Assembly (NCBI GenBank): GCA_963838375.1
Contig: CAWIQY010000006.1
Coordinates: forward strand, 472,641 to 536,640
Source of the DNA: DVED01 sp963838375
GTDB lineage: Bacteria; Cyanobacteriota; Cyanobacteriia; Cyanobacteriales; Geitlerinemataceae
DNA: 64,000 nt
Direction: 5' to 3'
The notes under the pieces are model-generated. The model made no database searches. It had not been told where the DNA came from and saw only the letters and a program-made list of their open reading frames with translations. Below, one piece after another: positions 17,837 to 28,063 of this stretch. Within the stretch, counting starts at the first letter, position 1; every line of letters begins with the position of its first letter. The translations under genes and the position numbers were made by a program.

Positions 17837-19690
17837 TCATTCTTCGGGTTCGCCGTTATCCTCGGGTTGTTCTCCTTTGGCTTCATCTGTCGATTTGCCA
17901 AAATAAGTTTGGAAGACTTGTTTGGCAACAGGTAACGCAGACTTGGAACCGTAGCCACCCTCTTCGACAACAACGGCGATCGCAATTTGAGGATCGTCAG
18001 CCGGTCCGTAGCCGACATACATAGAATTATCCTCTCGACCCAAAACTTCCACCGTCCCGGTTTTACCCGCCGTCAGCGGAATCGATCCATCGTTGAGCGC
18101 TCGTCCGGTTCCCCGTTCCACCACGCCTCGCAGTCCATCTTTAATCACCTCCAACGTTGCGGGATCGATCCCCGTTTTCTCCGGTCGGGTCGCTTTGGTG
18201 TTCGTTTGTGCAGCCACCAGATGAGGCTTCACCCGGTTTCCTCCGTTGGCAACCGTTGACATCATTACGGCAAGTTCTAACGGCGTCACCAAAGTCAATC
18301 CCTGACCGATGGACATACTCACCGTATCCCCCACATACCAAGGTTCTCCATACAGCGCCTCCTTTTCCTCAGGTATTGGTATAGATCCGTGAGATCCTTC
18401 TCCCACTCCCAACAAATCGAAATCGGTTTTGCCAATACCCAAAACTTGACCCCACTTGGCAATTTCTTCCGGACCGATTGCCATCCCAATCAGGTAGAAA
18501 AAGGTATTACTGCTGTAAGTTAGGGCATCCTCAAAACCGATAACCCCGTAACCGCCGCTGTGTTCGTGGAATTTTGTATCGCCGACCGTAATGTAAGCCG
18601 AAGTTCCGATTACCGAATCGGGGAAATATTTTCCCGACTCTATCCCCGCCACGGCAGTAATAATTTTAAAGGTACTCCCCGTAGGATAGCCTTGTAAAGC
18701 TCGGTTGAGGAAAGGATCGTCTTCTCCTTGCAGACTTTCCCAATCGGCTGCGGTGACTCGGCGAGTAAAGATATTGGGGTCGAAGGTCGGACTGCTGGCT
18801 AATGCCAAGACAGCACCGGTTTTGACATCCAACACCACCGCCGCGCCGCGCCTTCCTCCCAGGGCATTTTCAGCCGTTTTCTGAAGGTTGAAATCGAGGG
18901 TGAGATTAACATCTTCGCCCACTTGCACAGGTTGCATCGCCAACTCGCGAAGTTCCTGTCCTTTGGCATTGACTTCGATCAGTCGATTGCCCCACTGTCC
19001 TTGGAGTTGTTTGTTAATGGCATGTTCTAGCCCCATTTTGCCAACGATCGCACCCATGGGGTATTCGGGATGTGCTCTCAAGTCTTCTTCCGTGGCTTCA
19101 CCCACATATCCCAGCAAATGAGACGCGACGGAACCGTTGGGATAGTGACGACTGGAATCCCCTCGTATTTCCAATCCGAGAAACTCCTCGGATCGTTCGG
19201 CGAGAGTGATAAAGGCTTGGAGAGTGAGATTGCGGCTAATTTTGACGGGGATGTTGGAACTGTAGCCTTCTTTTTCGATGAGATTGAGGATTTCCTCGGA
19301 CGGCATCCTCAAAATGGGACTCAACTTGTCTGCCGTCACTTTCCACGCTTCGGGCGACTGTTGTTTGGGCCAAACGTAAGCGGAACGGGAGAGTTTGCTC
19401 GCGGCGATCGGTTTTCCGTTACGATCGAGAATGTTACCTCGGGCTGCGGGAATGGGGATCGGTCGCAATCGATTTTCGTCGGCAACTTGTCGATGATACT
19501 GTCCTCGGACGAGTTGGAGTTGTATCAGTCGGAAACTACACAAACCCAATCCACCTGTCACGGCTAACATGAGCGCGAATGCCCGAAGTCCCCCATTGTC
19601 GAAAGTGGTTCGTTGGGTATTGTGAGGGGTTCTGAGTCTCGGAAGTAGGGATTTAGACCAAGAGGGGACTAGAGAAAAGTCACTTTTCAT
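17837..19690 (-). CDS. mrdA: penicillin-binding protein 2 (elongasome transpeptidase)
   Basis: The 617-residue class B PBP has one N-terminal membrane helix (about residues 36-58), then the PBP dimerization domain (RPIPIPAARGNILDRNG at 76-92). The transpeptidase domain follows: STFK at 339-342 with the acylated Ser339, SSN at 393-395 and KTGT at 543-546. It cross-links peptidoglycan during lateral wall growth with RodA and MreB. The C-terminus ends in an acidic tail (EAKGEQPEDNGEPEE). mreBCD is not next to it here. The upstream region is a 1-kb gene-free stretch. Confidence 0.95.
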   Translation of the reverse strand: MKSDFSLVPSWSKSLLPRLRTPHNTQRTTFDNGGLRAFALMLAVTGGLGLCSFRLIQLQLVRGQYHRQVADENRLRPIPIPAARGNILDRNGKPIAASKLSRSAYVWPKQQSPEAWKVTADKLSPILRMPSEEILNLIEKEGYSSNIPVKISRNLTLQAFITLAERSEEFLGLEIRGDSSRHYPNGSVASHLLGYVGEATEEDLRAHPEYPMGAIVGKMGLEHAINKQLQGQWGNRLIEVNAKGQELRELAMQPVQVGEDVNLTLDFNLQKTAENALGGRRGAAVVLDVKTGAVLALASSPTFDPNIFTRRVTAADWESLQGEDDPFLNRALQGYPTGSTFKIITAVAGIESGKYFPDSVIGTSAYITVGDTKFHEHSGGYGVIGFEDALTYSSNTFFYLIGMAIGPEEIAKWGQVLGIGKTDFDLLGVGEGSHGSIPIPEEKEALYGEPWYVGDTVSMSIGQGLTLVTPLELAVMMSTVANGGNRVKPHLVAAQTNTKATRPEKTGIDPATLEVIKDGLRGVVERGTGRALNDGSIPLTAGKTGTVEVLGREDNSMYVGYGPADDPQIAIAVVVEEGGYGSKSALPVAKQVFQTYFGKSTDEAKGEQPEDNGEPEE

Positions 19691-20732
19691 CGAGGTTGAA
19701 GCTGGTAAATGGAATAGAACGATCGATTAAATAGCTCAATGGAGATCTAGAGAATGTCCGGACGGGGATCCTCATGTTCCCAATAGAGCTGGGTCAATTC
19801 GAGCCGATCTCAAACGTGTAACGATCGAACTGAACTTTTGTAGAAACGGGTATTTGTTTCCATAAGCAAACTCCGGTAAAAAGACCGAGTTGGCTTAGCC
19901 TCAAAGACCCGCTTTCAGCACAAATAAAGAATTTTGTTAATCGATTTTCGGGTTAGTATAACCATTTAAACCGATTCATTTTCGTCATGAAAATTACAAA
20001 AAGGATGTCGTGGCGACGACACAAATTTAAAAAAACATAAAAAAAATGCAGAATTTTCATGGGATCGTCTAGCTCGAAGTCAAGTTCGATACAAAAAGAA
20101 TACACAGACAATGGATGAAGGAGGCAGGATGAGGAGTCGAGAAGAGTTGGGTTCTTAGCCGTGAAGACCCCAATCTATCATTTTGGATCGGGATGTTTCC
20201 CTCTTCAAAAACCTTGAAAATTAGATTACCATTTTTTTCTGGAAGATTGGCAATTTCAACCGACAAACCTACACTCAAAAGTATTTTCCCTGAAAATGCG
20301 ATGGAAATGCCTTTGAAAGATGAATCGACATCTTTACCCCCAGCACACTGGAAAACTCGTGGCGTGCAGACCGCTGCGCCACTTTTGGGATGCCCAAAAA
20401 CTCGGCAGTTTCGTGCATTCCGACGTGCATTCCAATCGGCATAATCGGGAGTTGGGAACTGCCCTAGCCCGACATCTCCTTCGGTAGGCAACCCAAACCT
20501 CTCAATCTCGGGTGTTTAGGCAAGCGACTGGCAAGATTTTACACCCACTTGGGTTTTGTTGCTGTCCCCTGGCTACAATTACCTCGAGATCTCAAGTTCA
20601 AATTCGCAATCTCCCAGTTGGCAAAGACACTATTTGAAGTTTCAGCGGCTATCTTAAAGTATCGGGATGAAAAACCAGGGAAGCCGTTCGTTTTGAGTAT
20701 AATCTGTTAGCGATATTTTTTGGAGATGTACT
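19691..20732. other. 1-kb gene-free divergent region
   Basis: No supported gene was found between PBP2 (minus) and the VanY-type gene (plus). Open frames at 20069-20491 (minus) and 20193-20444 (plus) overlap each other and show no domain, signal or convincing start. The right end holds a plausible -10 element (TATAAT at 20698-20703) and a GGAG ribosome site before the GTG at 20733. A small RNA could be hidden here, but nothing identifies one. Confidence 0.5.
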
Positions 20733-21458
20733 GTGCCCGACTGTGTGAGATTCAATATCGTTCCGGGGATCGCTGTCATTGCCATCGGATTGGTGTGGGG
20801 AACGGCTCCGGTGATGGCGCAATCGAAAAAACCCTTACTGCGTCTGGGGGAGCGTCCAGTCGCTGTGGTTTCCCCAAAAATCGACTGTACGTCTGTCAGT
20901 CGTTCATCGTATTACGGTCATCTTCCCTATGCCCAAGCTCCGCAAGAGGAGTTAGTTTCGATCGGCAATGGGGAACGCTTGCGACGGGGTGCAGCATCGA
21001 GTTTTTGGCAGATGCAAGGGGCGGCAGAAAAGGCGGGGATTGCATTAGTTCCGCTGTCGGGATTTCGCGATCGGGTCGAGCAGGACTTCTTATTTTATGA
21101 CATTGCCGCCAGACGAGGTCAAAGTTTATCTGAACGCGCCCGTACTTCCGCCCCGCCAGGGTACAGCGAACACCATACCGGATATGCTGTGGATATCGGC
21201 GACGACAACGATAGGAGCGCAGATTTTCATCGAGCATTCGCACAAACCGATGCTGGAAGATGGTTACTCGCCAATGCGGGGAAATACGGCTTTGAGTTAT
21301 CGTTCCCGGACGATGCGATCTGCGTTAGCTACGAACCCTGGCATTGGCGTTGGGTGGGCGATCCCGAAAGCGAGCAAGCCTTCCAAACCGCACGCGATCT
21401 GTACGGGGATCGAGGCATCAGCGAGTCGGGTCAACTCCCGGATGCTGACACGCCTTAG
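20733..21458 (+). CDS. VanY/LdcB-type D-alanyl-D-alanine carboxypeptidase
   Basis: The gene starts with GTG at 20733, seven bases after a GGAG. The 241-residue protein has a signal peptide (IVPGIAVIAIGLVWGTAPVMAQ). The M15B peptidase domain follows, with SGFRDRVEQDFLFYD, the zinc ligands SEHHTGYAVDIGD (the second His, H154, and Asp161), and the final WHWRWVG motif. It trims D-Ala from peptidoglycan stem peptides in the periplasm. It pairs functionally, not in an operon, with PBP2 and the amidase at 61939-63708. Confidence 0.92.
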   Translation: MPDCVRFNIVPGIAVIAIGLVWGTAPVMAQSKKPLLRLGERPVAVVSPKIDCTSVSRSSYYGHLPYAQAPQEELVSIGNGERLRRGAASSFWQMQGAAEKAGIALVPLSGFRDRVEQDFLFYDIAARRGQSLSERARTSAPPGYSEHHTGYAVDIGDDNDRSADFHRAFAQTDAGRWLLANAGKYGFELSFPDDAICVSYEPWHWRWVGDPESEQAFQTARDLYGDRGISESGQLPDADTP

Positions 21459-21498
21459 CACTCCTGGCTATTGCGCAACGGCGATCTTGCAAGACGAC

Positions 21499-23544
21499 TC
21501 AAGGTTCTGTCAAAATGGCGATCGAGCATTGAAGTCGCGCCAACATTTCGGCAGTGCGATCGTCCGGGGTCGATCCCGTCATGGTGGGGTAGCGTTGGGA
21601 ATGCCAAATGACTAAATGCCCTGGGGAAGAATTTTTGATGATGTGTTCGATCCCGGCTCCGGGGGGGACAAAAGAAACCATTTCTACCACACTCGAGGGA
21701 AACTCAGAACACAACTGAGCGAGTCGATCCCTCATGGACTGTTCGATTTGGGCAGGTGTCCCCACCGGACAGGTCAACAAGATGTGCATTGGGATCGGGT
21801 TTGTCGAGGAAAAGGTACAAGCAAACCAAACCGGAAGAATAGCTGGGTCGATGAAATGGTCGAGTAACACCCAAATGTACTGAATAAATTGGGGGGATTC
21901 GAGCAATCGCGTCACGGCAACCGGACAGCGTGATACCCACAGCAAACGATCGATCGTCGTACCAAATAACCTCGATTGTAAGCTCGTGGTTTCCCGCCAA
22001 CCCATAACAATTAAGCTGGCGTGTTGCTCTAGACTGGCATGGCTAATCCCCTGGGCGATATCGTGATCGATCCGCAGGAGAGGTTCGGCACAGACGCCCA
22101 AACTGCGACTATACTCGATCGCCAGTGCCAACCTATCTTCAGCCGCTTTCAGGGCTGCTTGCAACTCAGTTTCTTCGGTATGAGCATTCATGCGAATGAC
22201 GGATAGGGGAACCATCCGACCCCCCGTCCCTTTTAGCAATAAGGCTGCCATTTCTACCAAATACTGCTCGGTATCAGGATTGTAGACAGGCACAACGATC
22301 GTTTGTGGATGTAACGTTGCGTCAGCCGGATTGACAAAGGGAACGATCGCATTTTCTAAATTCGGCTGGGATACTTCCAACTTCGATGCGACTCGTGCCG
22401 TGATATAAGGACCGAGAGTCGCAGTGACTAGCATCATCACAATGACGCTGTTAACAACATCCTCGCTCAAGAGCCTTTCTCCCATAGAATTGAGGGTGTT
22501 GTAACCCACAAGGGTAGCGGCGAGGGTGGCAGCCACTTGGGGAATCGACAGCGACCAAATGGCGATGGTTTCTGCTTGAGTATAGTGATAGAGCTGTTGT
22601 GTCAGCCATGCTGCAACCCATTTACTCGCCATGAGCCCCAACACCAAAGCGAGAGTAAACCAAAAGGAGGATAGAGTTTTCACAAAAGCCGGCAGATCGA
22701 TCAGCAGTCCCAAATTCACCATAAAAATGGGGATAAATAGCACGCTGCCCACAAACACAACCTTTTCTTTGACTGGACTAGCGCCCATCACCCCATTCAC
22801 TGCCATGCCCGCTAAAAAAGCACCGACAATTTTTTCCACACCGACCAGTTGACCGCTGACAGCCGCGACAAAAACCGCCAGCAGGATAAATAGGAATTGA
22901 TTGCCTTCTTCATCTCCAGAACGTCGAAAAAATTCTCGCCCTGCCCATTCCAAACCCAACAATGTGACCACGGCGTAAACGATGACAGAAAGTAGCAAAC
23001 GCACCAAACTCCACAGTGTTAATTCTCCACCATGAACCCCCACACAAACCGCTAAGACCAATAGAGCTGGGATATTGGTAAAAATCGTCCCACCGATCGT
23101 GACAATTACGGCTTCATTTCGCATTAAGCCTAAACGACTGAGAATGGGATAGCCCAAAGGCGTGTGCGAGGATAGTAACGAACCGATTAAAAAAGAGGCA
23201 TTCCAGCTAAAGTTAAAGAAATAGCCGATCGCCGTGCCTACGATTAATGGAAGACTGAAGGTCAAAATGCCGAATCCGATGGCGCGATTGCGAACCTTCA
23301 TAAACTCTTCCATCTCCATTTCCAAACCGGCGACAAACATCAGGTAAATGACGCCAATGCCGGAGAGGAGATACATGGTTTCCGATTCGGGATTCAGCAA
23401 CTTCAATCCATCAGATCCCAGGACAACTCCGGACGCGAGAAGTCCAATTAAACCCGGAAGTTGCAGCCTCTCAAAACAAATGGGCACAATCAAAATGACT
23501 GCCAGCAGAATAGCAAAAGAAAGAATGGGTTCCATTTTGACCAA
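21499..23544 (-). CDS. CPA2-type cation:proton antiporter with C-terminal universal stress domain
   Basis: The 681-residue protein starts with about 12 transmembrane helices (residues 5-390) in the Na+/H+ exchanger pattern, including LPGLIGLLASGVVLG and a VEKIVGAFLAGMAVNG stretch. The C-terminal 270 residues form a soluble universal-stress-like module (TIVVPVYNPDTEQYLVEMA; SLIVMGWRETTSLQSRLFG). The exchanged ion (Na+ or K+) cannot be told. The gene lies 119 bp downstream of the SLC12-type transporter on the same strand and may be co-transcribed. Both would act in the plasma membrane in salt or pH balance. Confidence 0.9.
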   Translation of the reverse strand: MVKMEPILSFAILLAVILIVPICFERLQLPGLIGLLASGVVLGSDGLKLLNPESETMYLLSGIGVIYLMFVAGLEMEMEEFMKVRNRAIGFGILTFSLPLIVGTAIGYFFNFSWNASFLIGSLLSSHTPLGYPILSRLGLMRNEAVIVTIGGTIFTNIPALLVLAVCVGVHGGELTLWSLVRLLLSVIVYAVVTLLGLEWAGREFFRRSGDEEGNQFLFILLAVFVAAVSGQLVGVEKIVGAFLAGMAVNGVMGASPVKEKVVFVGSVLFIPIFMVNLGLLIDLPAFVKTLSSFWFTLALVLGLMASKWVAAWLTQQLYHYTQAETIAIWSLSIPQVAATLAATLVGYNTLNSMGERLLSEDVVNSVIVMMLVTATLGPYITARVASKLEVSQPNLENAIVPFVNPADATLHPQTIVVPVYNPDTEQYLVEMAALLLKGTGGRMVPLSVIRMNAHTEETELQAALKAAEDRLALAIEYSRSLGVCAEPLLRIDHDIAQGISHASLEQHASLIVMGWRETTSLQSRLFGTTIDRLLWVSRCPVAVTRLLESPQFIQYIWVLLDHFIDPAILPVWFACTFSSTNPIPMHILLTCPVGTPAQIEQSMRDRLAQLCSEFPSSVVEMVSFVPPGAGIEHIIKNSSPGHLVIWHSQRYPTMTGSTPDDRTAEMLARLQCSIAILTEP

Positions 23545-23663
23545 AAAAACGAATGGTACAAGTCCCGGAATTTATCCGTGGACGAAATCCAAAAATCTTC
23601 CGAGTTCAATTCTCCAGTTTGAAAAGGAATCTTCGCTTCTTGATTGTCCAGAAGGTAGGTCAA

Positions 23664-25883
23664 CTACCCATCTTGTTGAAGAACTTCGCTAAAGGCAAAA
23701 TCCGGTGCAGCTAGAACAAATGCTGTGCTGGGTAAACCCGTAGCGAGTTCTTGAAGACGATCGAAATGGCACGAGTAGTCTTCTTCCCCTTCGGGTTTCG
23801 CCATCCCCAGGAACACCAAATCGGCATTGCGAGAAGACTCGTGTAAAATTTCTCGAAACGATCGACCTTCGGCGACCAACACTTGGGGTTCGGCATCAAT
23901 GCGCCATTCCCGCAATCGTTCTTCCAAATTGGCACGGGCTGCCTCGGCAGCGGTTCCATAAGGAACGACCAATTTTAAGAAAATTCTGGCCCGACGCCAT
24001 TTCCCACTACTGGTTTGCAGCAGATAGGCAAGCAACAGCATCAGTCCGCCATTGGCGTGTAGTCCCCCCCACCAGACATCGATGCGCTTCTGCGAGCCGA
24101 ATTCCCGATCGGGATCGTCTCGTAAAATGACCATATTACACTGCGATCGATGAATCGTGGCAATCATCTGACAGTAGCGCTGGCGGTGTTCTTCCTGCTG
24201 GCAGTCTCCTAAAATTAAGGTATCAGGTACCAGATGTCCCAGTCCGTAGATTTCCACTAACCGTTCGGCACCTTCAAAGGGATCGGGTGCAGTAATCAGA
24301 CGAACCAAACCCCGAACGCCCCGCTTTTCCAAATACTCCCGCAACTTGGCTTCGAGAGAGGCTTGCTGGGCGATATCGCGGGAACCACTGGGCAAGACGC
24401 TGGCAACGGTCATCCAACCCCGATTGTGGGTGAAGTGGACAGCCAGATCGATCAGGGGCCAGCGACGCATGGGGGAACCTGACAGCACCAAGAGGTGGGG
24501 ACGCCAGGTTTTGGGATCGGGGGTAGAGGATAGGTTGAAAATCCCGGCACGCACGACTTCCATCCACAATCCCCGGCGCACGTCTCCCCAGGTACTTTGC
24601 AGTTCCCGATTTTCCAGCCACAGGAAAATCCCCAGAACGCAAACCGCTGCTACCACTGCCGCTACGGCATTGATGAGTAACATGACTCCAATACAGCCCA
24701 GGGCTCCCAGCAGTGAGAAAAACCAATGAACGTGGAAAGAGGGACGGAAGGAGGGACTTTGCAAGAAGCCTTCGATCGCTGCCGTCATGTTTAATACCAG
24801 ATAGGTACTGAGAAAAAACATGGTGAGGATGGGAGCGATCAGATCCAAATCCCCGACACACACACCGGCAATTGCCACAGCCAAGGTGACATAAGTGGCT
24901 AGACGGGGCTCGTCATCCGGACCGCTACCATTTCCCAGCGATCGCATCGGACGGGGCAACACGCCATCCCGTGCCAGCGCTTGCAGCACCCGAGGTGCAC
25001 CGAGAATACTGCCCAAAGCACTGGAAAGCGTTGCCCCCCAAACGCCTAAGAGGATGGTATCGGGGATCAGTGCCATTTGCCGCATCACCAGGGGATCGTT
25101 GACGAGGGTTTCGGCAGAGGCTCGTCCGGCAAGAACCATAGGCAACACCATGTAGATCGCGTATCCGGTTCCCACGGCGGCAAGCGTCCCGAAGGGAATG
25201 GCACGGGCGGGATCGCGCAGATCTCCGGACATACTCACCCCTGCCATAATCCCGGTGACGGCGGGAAAAAATAAGGCAAAAACAGACCAAAAGGGTTCTG
25301 GGTCAGCGATCCCCGACCAAGCTCCCACATTGCTCGGTTCGATCGGCTGACCGAATGCTAGGGAAATGAGAGAGATGACGATCGCTGCCATGATGAAATA
25401 CTGGGTGCGGATGGCAAAACTGGCAGATTGAATTGCCACCACCGCCACGACGATCGTTGTAATCAGGGCAACGATCGTCAGATTTAAGATCGGAAATACC
25501 TTGACGACGCTCTCCGCAAAACCGATGGTATACAGCGAGATTGAGAGTGCTTGGGCAAAGTACAGGGGAATACCCACCGCCCCCCCGGTTTCGATCCCCA
25601 GAGAGCGGCTGATCATATAGTACGCTCCACCAACGCGCACGACCCGATCGGTGGCGATCGCGGAAATGGATAGGGATGTCAGAAATGTAATGGAGGTGGC
25701 GAGGGTGACGATGAGCAGCGTTCCCATCCAGCCGACGTTCGCCACCACCCAGCCAAACCGCAGATACATGATTACCCCCAAAATCGTCAGGATTGAGGGG
25801 GTATAGACTCCGCCGAAGGTTCCTAAACCAGAAGCGTTTTCTGCGGAGGGTTGCGAGGGTTGGCGAAACGGAAATCGAAACAT
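23664..25883 (-). CDS. APC/SLC12-like cation-chloride cotransporter family protein
   Basis: The 739-residue protein begins with a short cytoplasmic region. About 12 helices follow (residues 28-440), with FGGVYTPSILTILGVIMYLRFGWVVA, a diagnostic opening of Na-K-Cl cotransporter-like permeases, and AGVSMSGDLRDPARAIPFGT. The C-terminal 280 residues are cytoplasmic and resemble the SLC12 tail (RRWPLIDLAVHFTHNRGWM; LADLYRLVP is absent). Bacterial relatives carry cations, chloride or amino acids; the substrate is not determined. It is followed by the antiporter gene, suggesting an osmotic or ion-balance operon. The leader region upstream is 677 bp long. Confidence 0.85.
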   Translation of the reverse strand: MFRFPFRQPSQPSAENASGLGTFGGVYTPSILTILGVIMYLRFGWVVANVGWMGTLLIVTLATSITFLTSLSISAIATDRVVRVGGAYYMISRSLGIETGGAVGIPLYFAQALSISLYTIGFAESVVKVFPILNLTIVALITTIVVAVVAIQSASFAIRTQYFIMAAIVISLISLAFGQPIEPSNVGAWSGIADPEPFWSVFALFFPAVTGIMAGVSMSGDLRDPARAIPFGTLAAVGTGYAIYMVLPMVLAGRASAETLVNDPLVMRQMALIPDTILLGVWGATLSSALGSILGAPRVLQALARDGVLPRPMRSLGNGSGPDDEPRLATYVTLAVAIAGVCVGDLDLIAPILTMFFLSTYLVLNMTAAIEGFLQSPSFRPSFHVHWFFSLLGALGCIGVMLLINAVAAVVAAVCVLGIFLWLENRELQSTWGDVRRGLWMEVVRAGIFNLSSTPDPKTWRPHLLVLSGSPMRRWPLIDLAVHFTHNRGWMTVASVLPSGSRDIAQQASLEAKLREYLEKRGVRGLVRLITAPDPFEGAERLVEIYGLGHLVPDTLILGDCQQEEHRQRYCQMIATIHRSQCNMVILRDDPDREFGSQKRIDVWWGGLHANGGLMLLLAYLLQTSSGKWRRARIFLKLVVPYGTAAEAARANLEERLREWRIDAEPQVLVAEGRSFREILHESSRNADLVFLGMAKPEGEEDYSCHFDRLQELATGLPSTAFVLAAPDFAFSEVLQQDG

Positions 25884-26560
25884 AATTTACGATAGACGCT
25901 CGGTAACAGGACAAAGCGATCTGTAGAGATAGCTTGCGTGCAAAACCTTGGGAAATTTCCCAAACGGATACCCAAATGGCTTTAGCTCTTGCTTTAGCTA
26001 GAAGAGAAGGCACGAATAACTGCTACAGAATAGGCGTTACGAACCGGGTTGGAGTTCCCCTAACGATACCAGAACACAAAGGTAACACAGGGGATTTGAA
26101 TCGCCCTGAAAAAAGGGATGGCAACTGTAGCTTAATTTCCTATCCTTTCAGAAGAGGCTTAGCAACCCAGGCTCCACGAGCGGTCGCTGCGATCTTTAGT
26201 TCGCCCTCGATCGGGATTCTCCGGCAACTCCTGCATTCTTCTCGGTCATTTCTGACCAAAATGTATAGGTGAGTCAGGAGGCTTTCAGACGCGAGGAAAA
26301 TGTCTCGTGCAGCTCGATCGCATTTTGCACTCTAAATCGCGCTGCGTGTCAAGTGGAGATGCAGCCCGACTGAAGTTTTCCGACGATCGATGTCTCGCGA
26401 AGATGCCGCCACCTTAATGGCGACTGCTATACCCAAAGTGCGATCGAAAGTTGGCAAGCCATAAACTACCTACACTGTACCTGACTACAGTGTGGGCTTT
26501 TAGTCGCCCGATCGCAGTTTATGGCAGTTCTGCTTCAATTTCGATCGCCTCTGGCTCTGA
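25884..26560. other. 677-bp gene-free leader between the transporter and a proline-rich protein
   Basis: No gene is supported; a plus-strand frame at 25934-26272 has no domain or start signal. The segment has a perfect 16-bp palindrome (TTGGGAAATTTCCCAA, 25948-25963) about 65 bp before the transporter start, and a short inverted pair (ACACTGTA/TACAGTGT) near 26470-26495. The palindrome is a candidate operator for the transporter. I searched by eye for known riboswitch cores and could not support one. Confidence 0.5.
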
Positions 26561-27739
26561 CTAGGGATTGGCAAACGTATTAATTTCACCACCACCAATT
26601 AATCGCTCCACGGAGAAAGGTACAGCTTGCAGCTCGATCTCACTGTTCCCAGTCGGTGGAATCGGTGCGACTGCCGTCGGATTTGTCGGGAGATTTTGAG
26701 ACTGGGGACTCATTCCGGGATTAGGAAGTGGGGGCAATCCGTTATTGTTCGAGTTCGTTCCCGTTCCAGAGGGTGGTAATGCCGGCAGTGGGGATGAATA
26801 AACCCGTTCTGGAACATAGGGGTAAAGTTTTGTCTGCTGCGTGGGAGTTGGGAGTGGGTTGAGATTAGTGGGAACTGGGTTGAGATTCGGGTTGAAACTA
26901 GTGGGAACTGGGTTGGGTGAAGGTGGGACAATAAGATCCTTAACGGAGTCCTCAACGGAGAAAGAGGGAAGAGGGGGGGTTGGTAAAGGCAATAATGATG
27001 TGGAGGGAGTAGAAGATGGTAGGGGTGTGGGGGGAAGCGAAGGCGAAGTTGGCAGTTCTAGGGTGGATGGCGCGGGGGGAGATGGGGGTTCGATGAGCGC
27101 GAGACTGTCCTCGACATCCACCCGATTGGGTGCGGCGGGGGCTCCCGCCGCTTCTCGTTCCACCGAATTGTCTAAAAAAGCGTTTTGAAGTGCGCTGCGG
27201 GGTGCCGCGTTGTTAGTTGTGTTGTTGGTTGCCGAATAGGGAGCTGAGAGAATATCTTGGGCAATTGACGATCTCGAAGCGTATGGGTTCGGATTAATGG
27301 GCGCGGTTTGGGTTGTAGAGATAGAACTGCCACCGGAAAACCGATCGGGAAGTGCGTAGGCATCGAATTGCGAAGTCGCAGATGGATCGAGTGTGTCTGA
27401 GGTATTTGCTGTTGCCGGAGAGGATGTCGGAGGGGCTAAAACCGAGGCGTTGGGTTGTACTGCCCGATCTAAAAGCCGATCTAAGACGGCAGAATTTTCG
27501 AGATCGGCTGCCGCGGCGCTATCCTCTGTCGGGGACTGGGAATCGATCGACTCGGTGGCATTGGGCTCGGACTGGGGTTTGGGTGTTTTGACGACGGGAG
27601 AGGGTTGTTGGAAATGATTGAAAATCTGCCATCCCAGGGGCATTAACAGTAGCAATCCCAACGCAGAACTCCAAAAATCAGGTTGGCTGAGGGTACGCAG
27701 TTGAGCTTTGAGAGAACGGATTGATGCAGGTAGTGGCAT
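26561..27739 (-). CDS. proline/serine-rich membrane-anchored protein, unknown function
   Basis: The 392-residue product has one N-terminal helix (PDFWSSALGLLLLMPLGWQIF, residues about 20-40). A long low-complexity region rich in Pro, Ser, Thr and Asn follows, with repeated PSPNPVPT and PLPTP blocks. The C-terminal 30 residues (IELQAVPFSVERLIGGGEINTFA) look more ordered. No family was recognised. A linker or wall-spanning protein is plausible. The gene is flanked by long spacers on both sides. Confidence 0.65.
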   Translation of the reverse strand: MPLPASIRSLKAQLRTLSQPDFWSSALGLLLLMPLGWQIFNHFQQPSPVVKTPKPQSEPNATESIDSQSPTEDSAAAADLENSAVLDRLLDRAVQPNASVLAPPTSSPATANTSDTLDPSATSQFDAYALPDRFSGGSSISTTQTAPINPNPYASRSSIAQDILSAPYSATNNTTNNAAPRSALQNAFLDNSVEREAAGAPAAPNRVDVEDSLALIEPPSPPAPSTLELPTSPSLPPTPLPSSTPSTSLLPLPTPPLPSFSVEDSVKDLIVPPSPNPVPTSFNPNLNPVPTNLNPLPTPTQQTKLYPYVPERVYSSPLPALPPSGTGTNSNNNGLPPLPNPGMSPQSQNLPTNPTAVAPIPPTGNSEIELQAVPFSVERLIGGGEINTFANP

Positions 27740-28063
27740 GATTTTTGCGAGTCCTGGGAGATAGAGGGGCAGTTAAGTTGAAGGGGGGTGGAACTAGCAA
27801 CTCGGTGGGGGGAGTAGAGAGTCGATCGCTCTTTTGAGTTCGATTGTGATGAATGAATGCACGCACTCTGAAATTCATTTTAAGTCTTTAGTGTAATTGC
27901 AGACTGGTATTTTGGCAAAAGATTCGGTTTTTGGATACGAGATCGGGCTATGAGTTCCTGTAAGGAATTGCCCGATCGCCCCAACTTGTGGTCGATCGCA
28001 TAAGAGCGCGATACCCGCATTTACTGTATGCCGAAGTCGCAGTAAATATGCTATGCTCTGAAG
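27740..28063. other. spacer between the proline-rich gene and the TnpB remnant
   Basis: No gene was found. The last part, before 28064, may include the left end of the IS200/IS605-type element whose transposase remnant follows, but no hairpin end could be defined. Confidence 0.4.

Noticed and set aside
20069..20491. 140-codon open frame on the minus strand in the mrdA/VanY gap
   Set aside because: It overlaps a plus-strand frame, has no domain, signal peptide, ribosome site or regular composition, and covers a region rich in short repeats of A and T.
26039..26180. Possible tRNA or riboswitch around GAACCGGGTTGG
   Set aside because: No T-arm GGTTCGAATCC-type motif and no cloverleaf could be drawn; known riboswitch cores were not matched.
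25934..26272. 112-codon plus-strand frame upstream of the cotransporter
   Set aside because: Its composition is irregular and it lies in the leader of a divergent gene. No motif or start signal was found.
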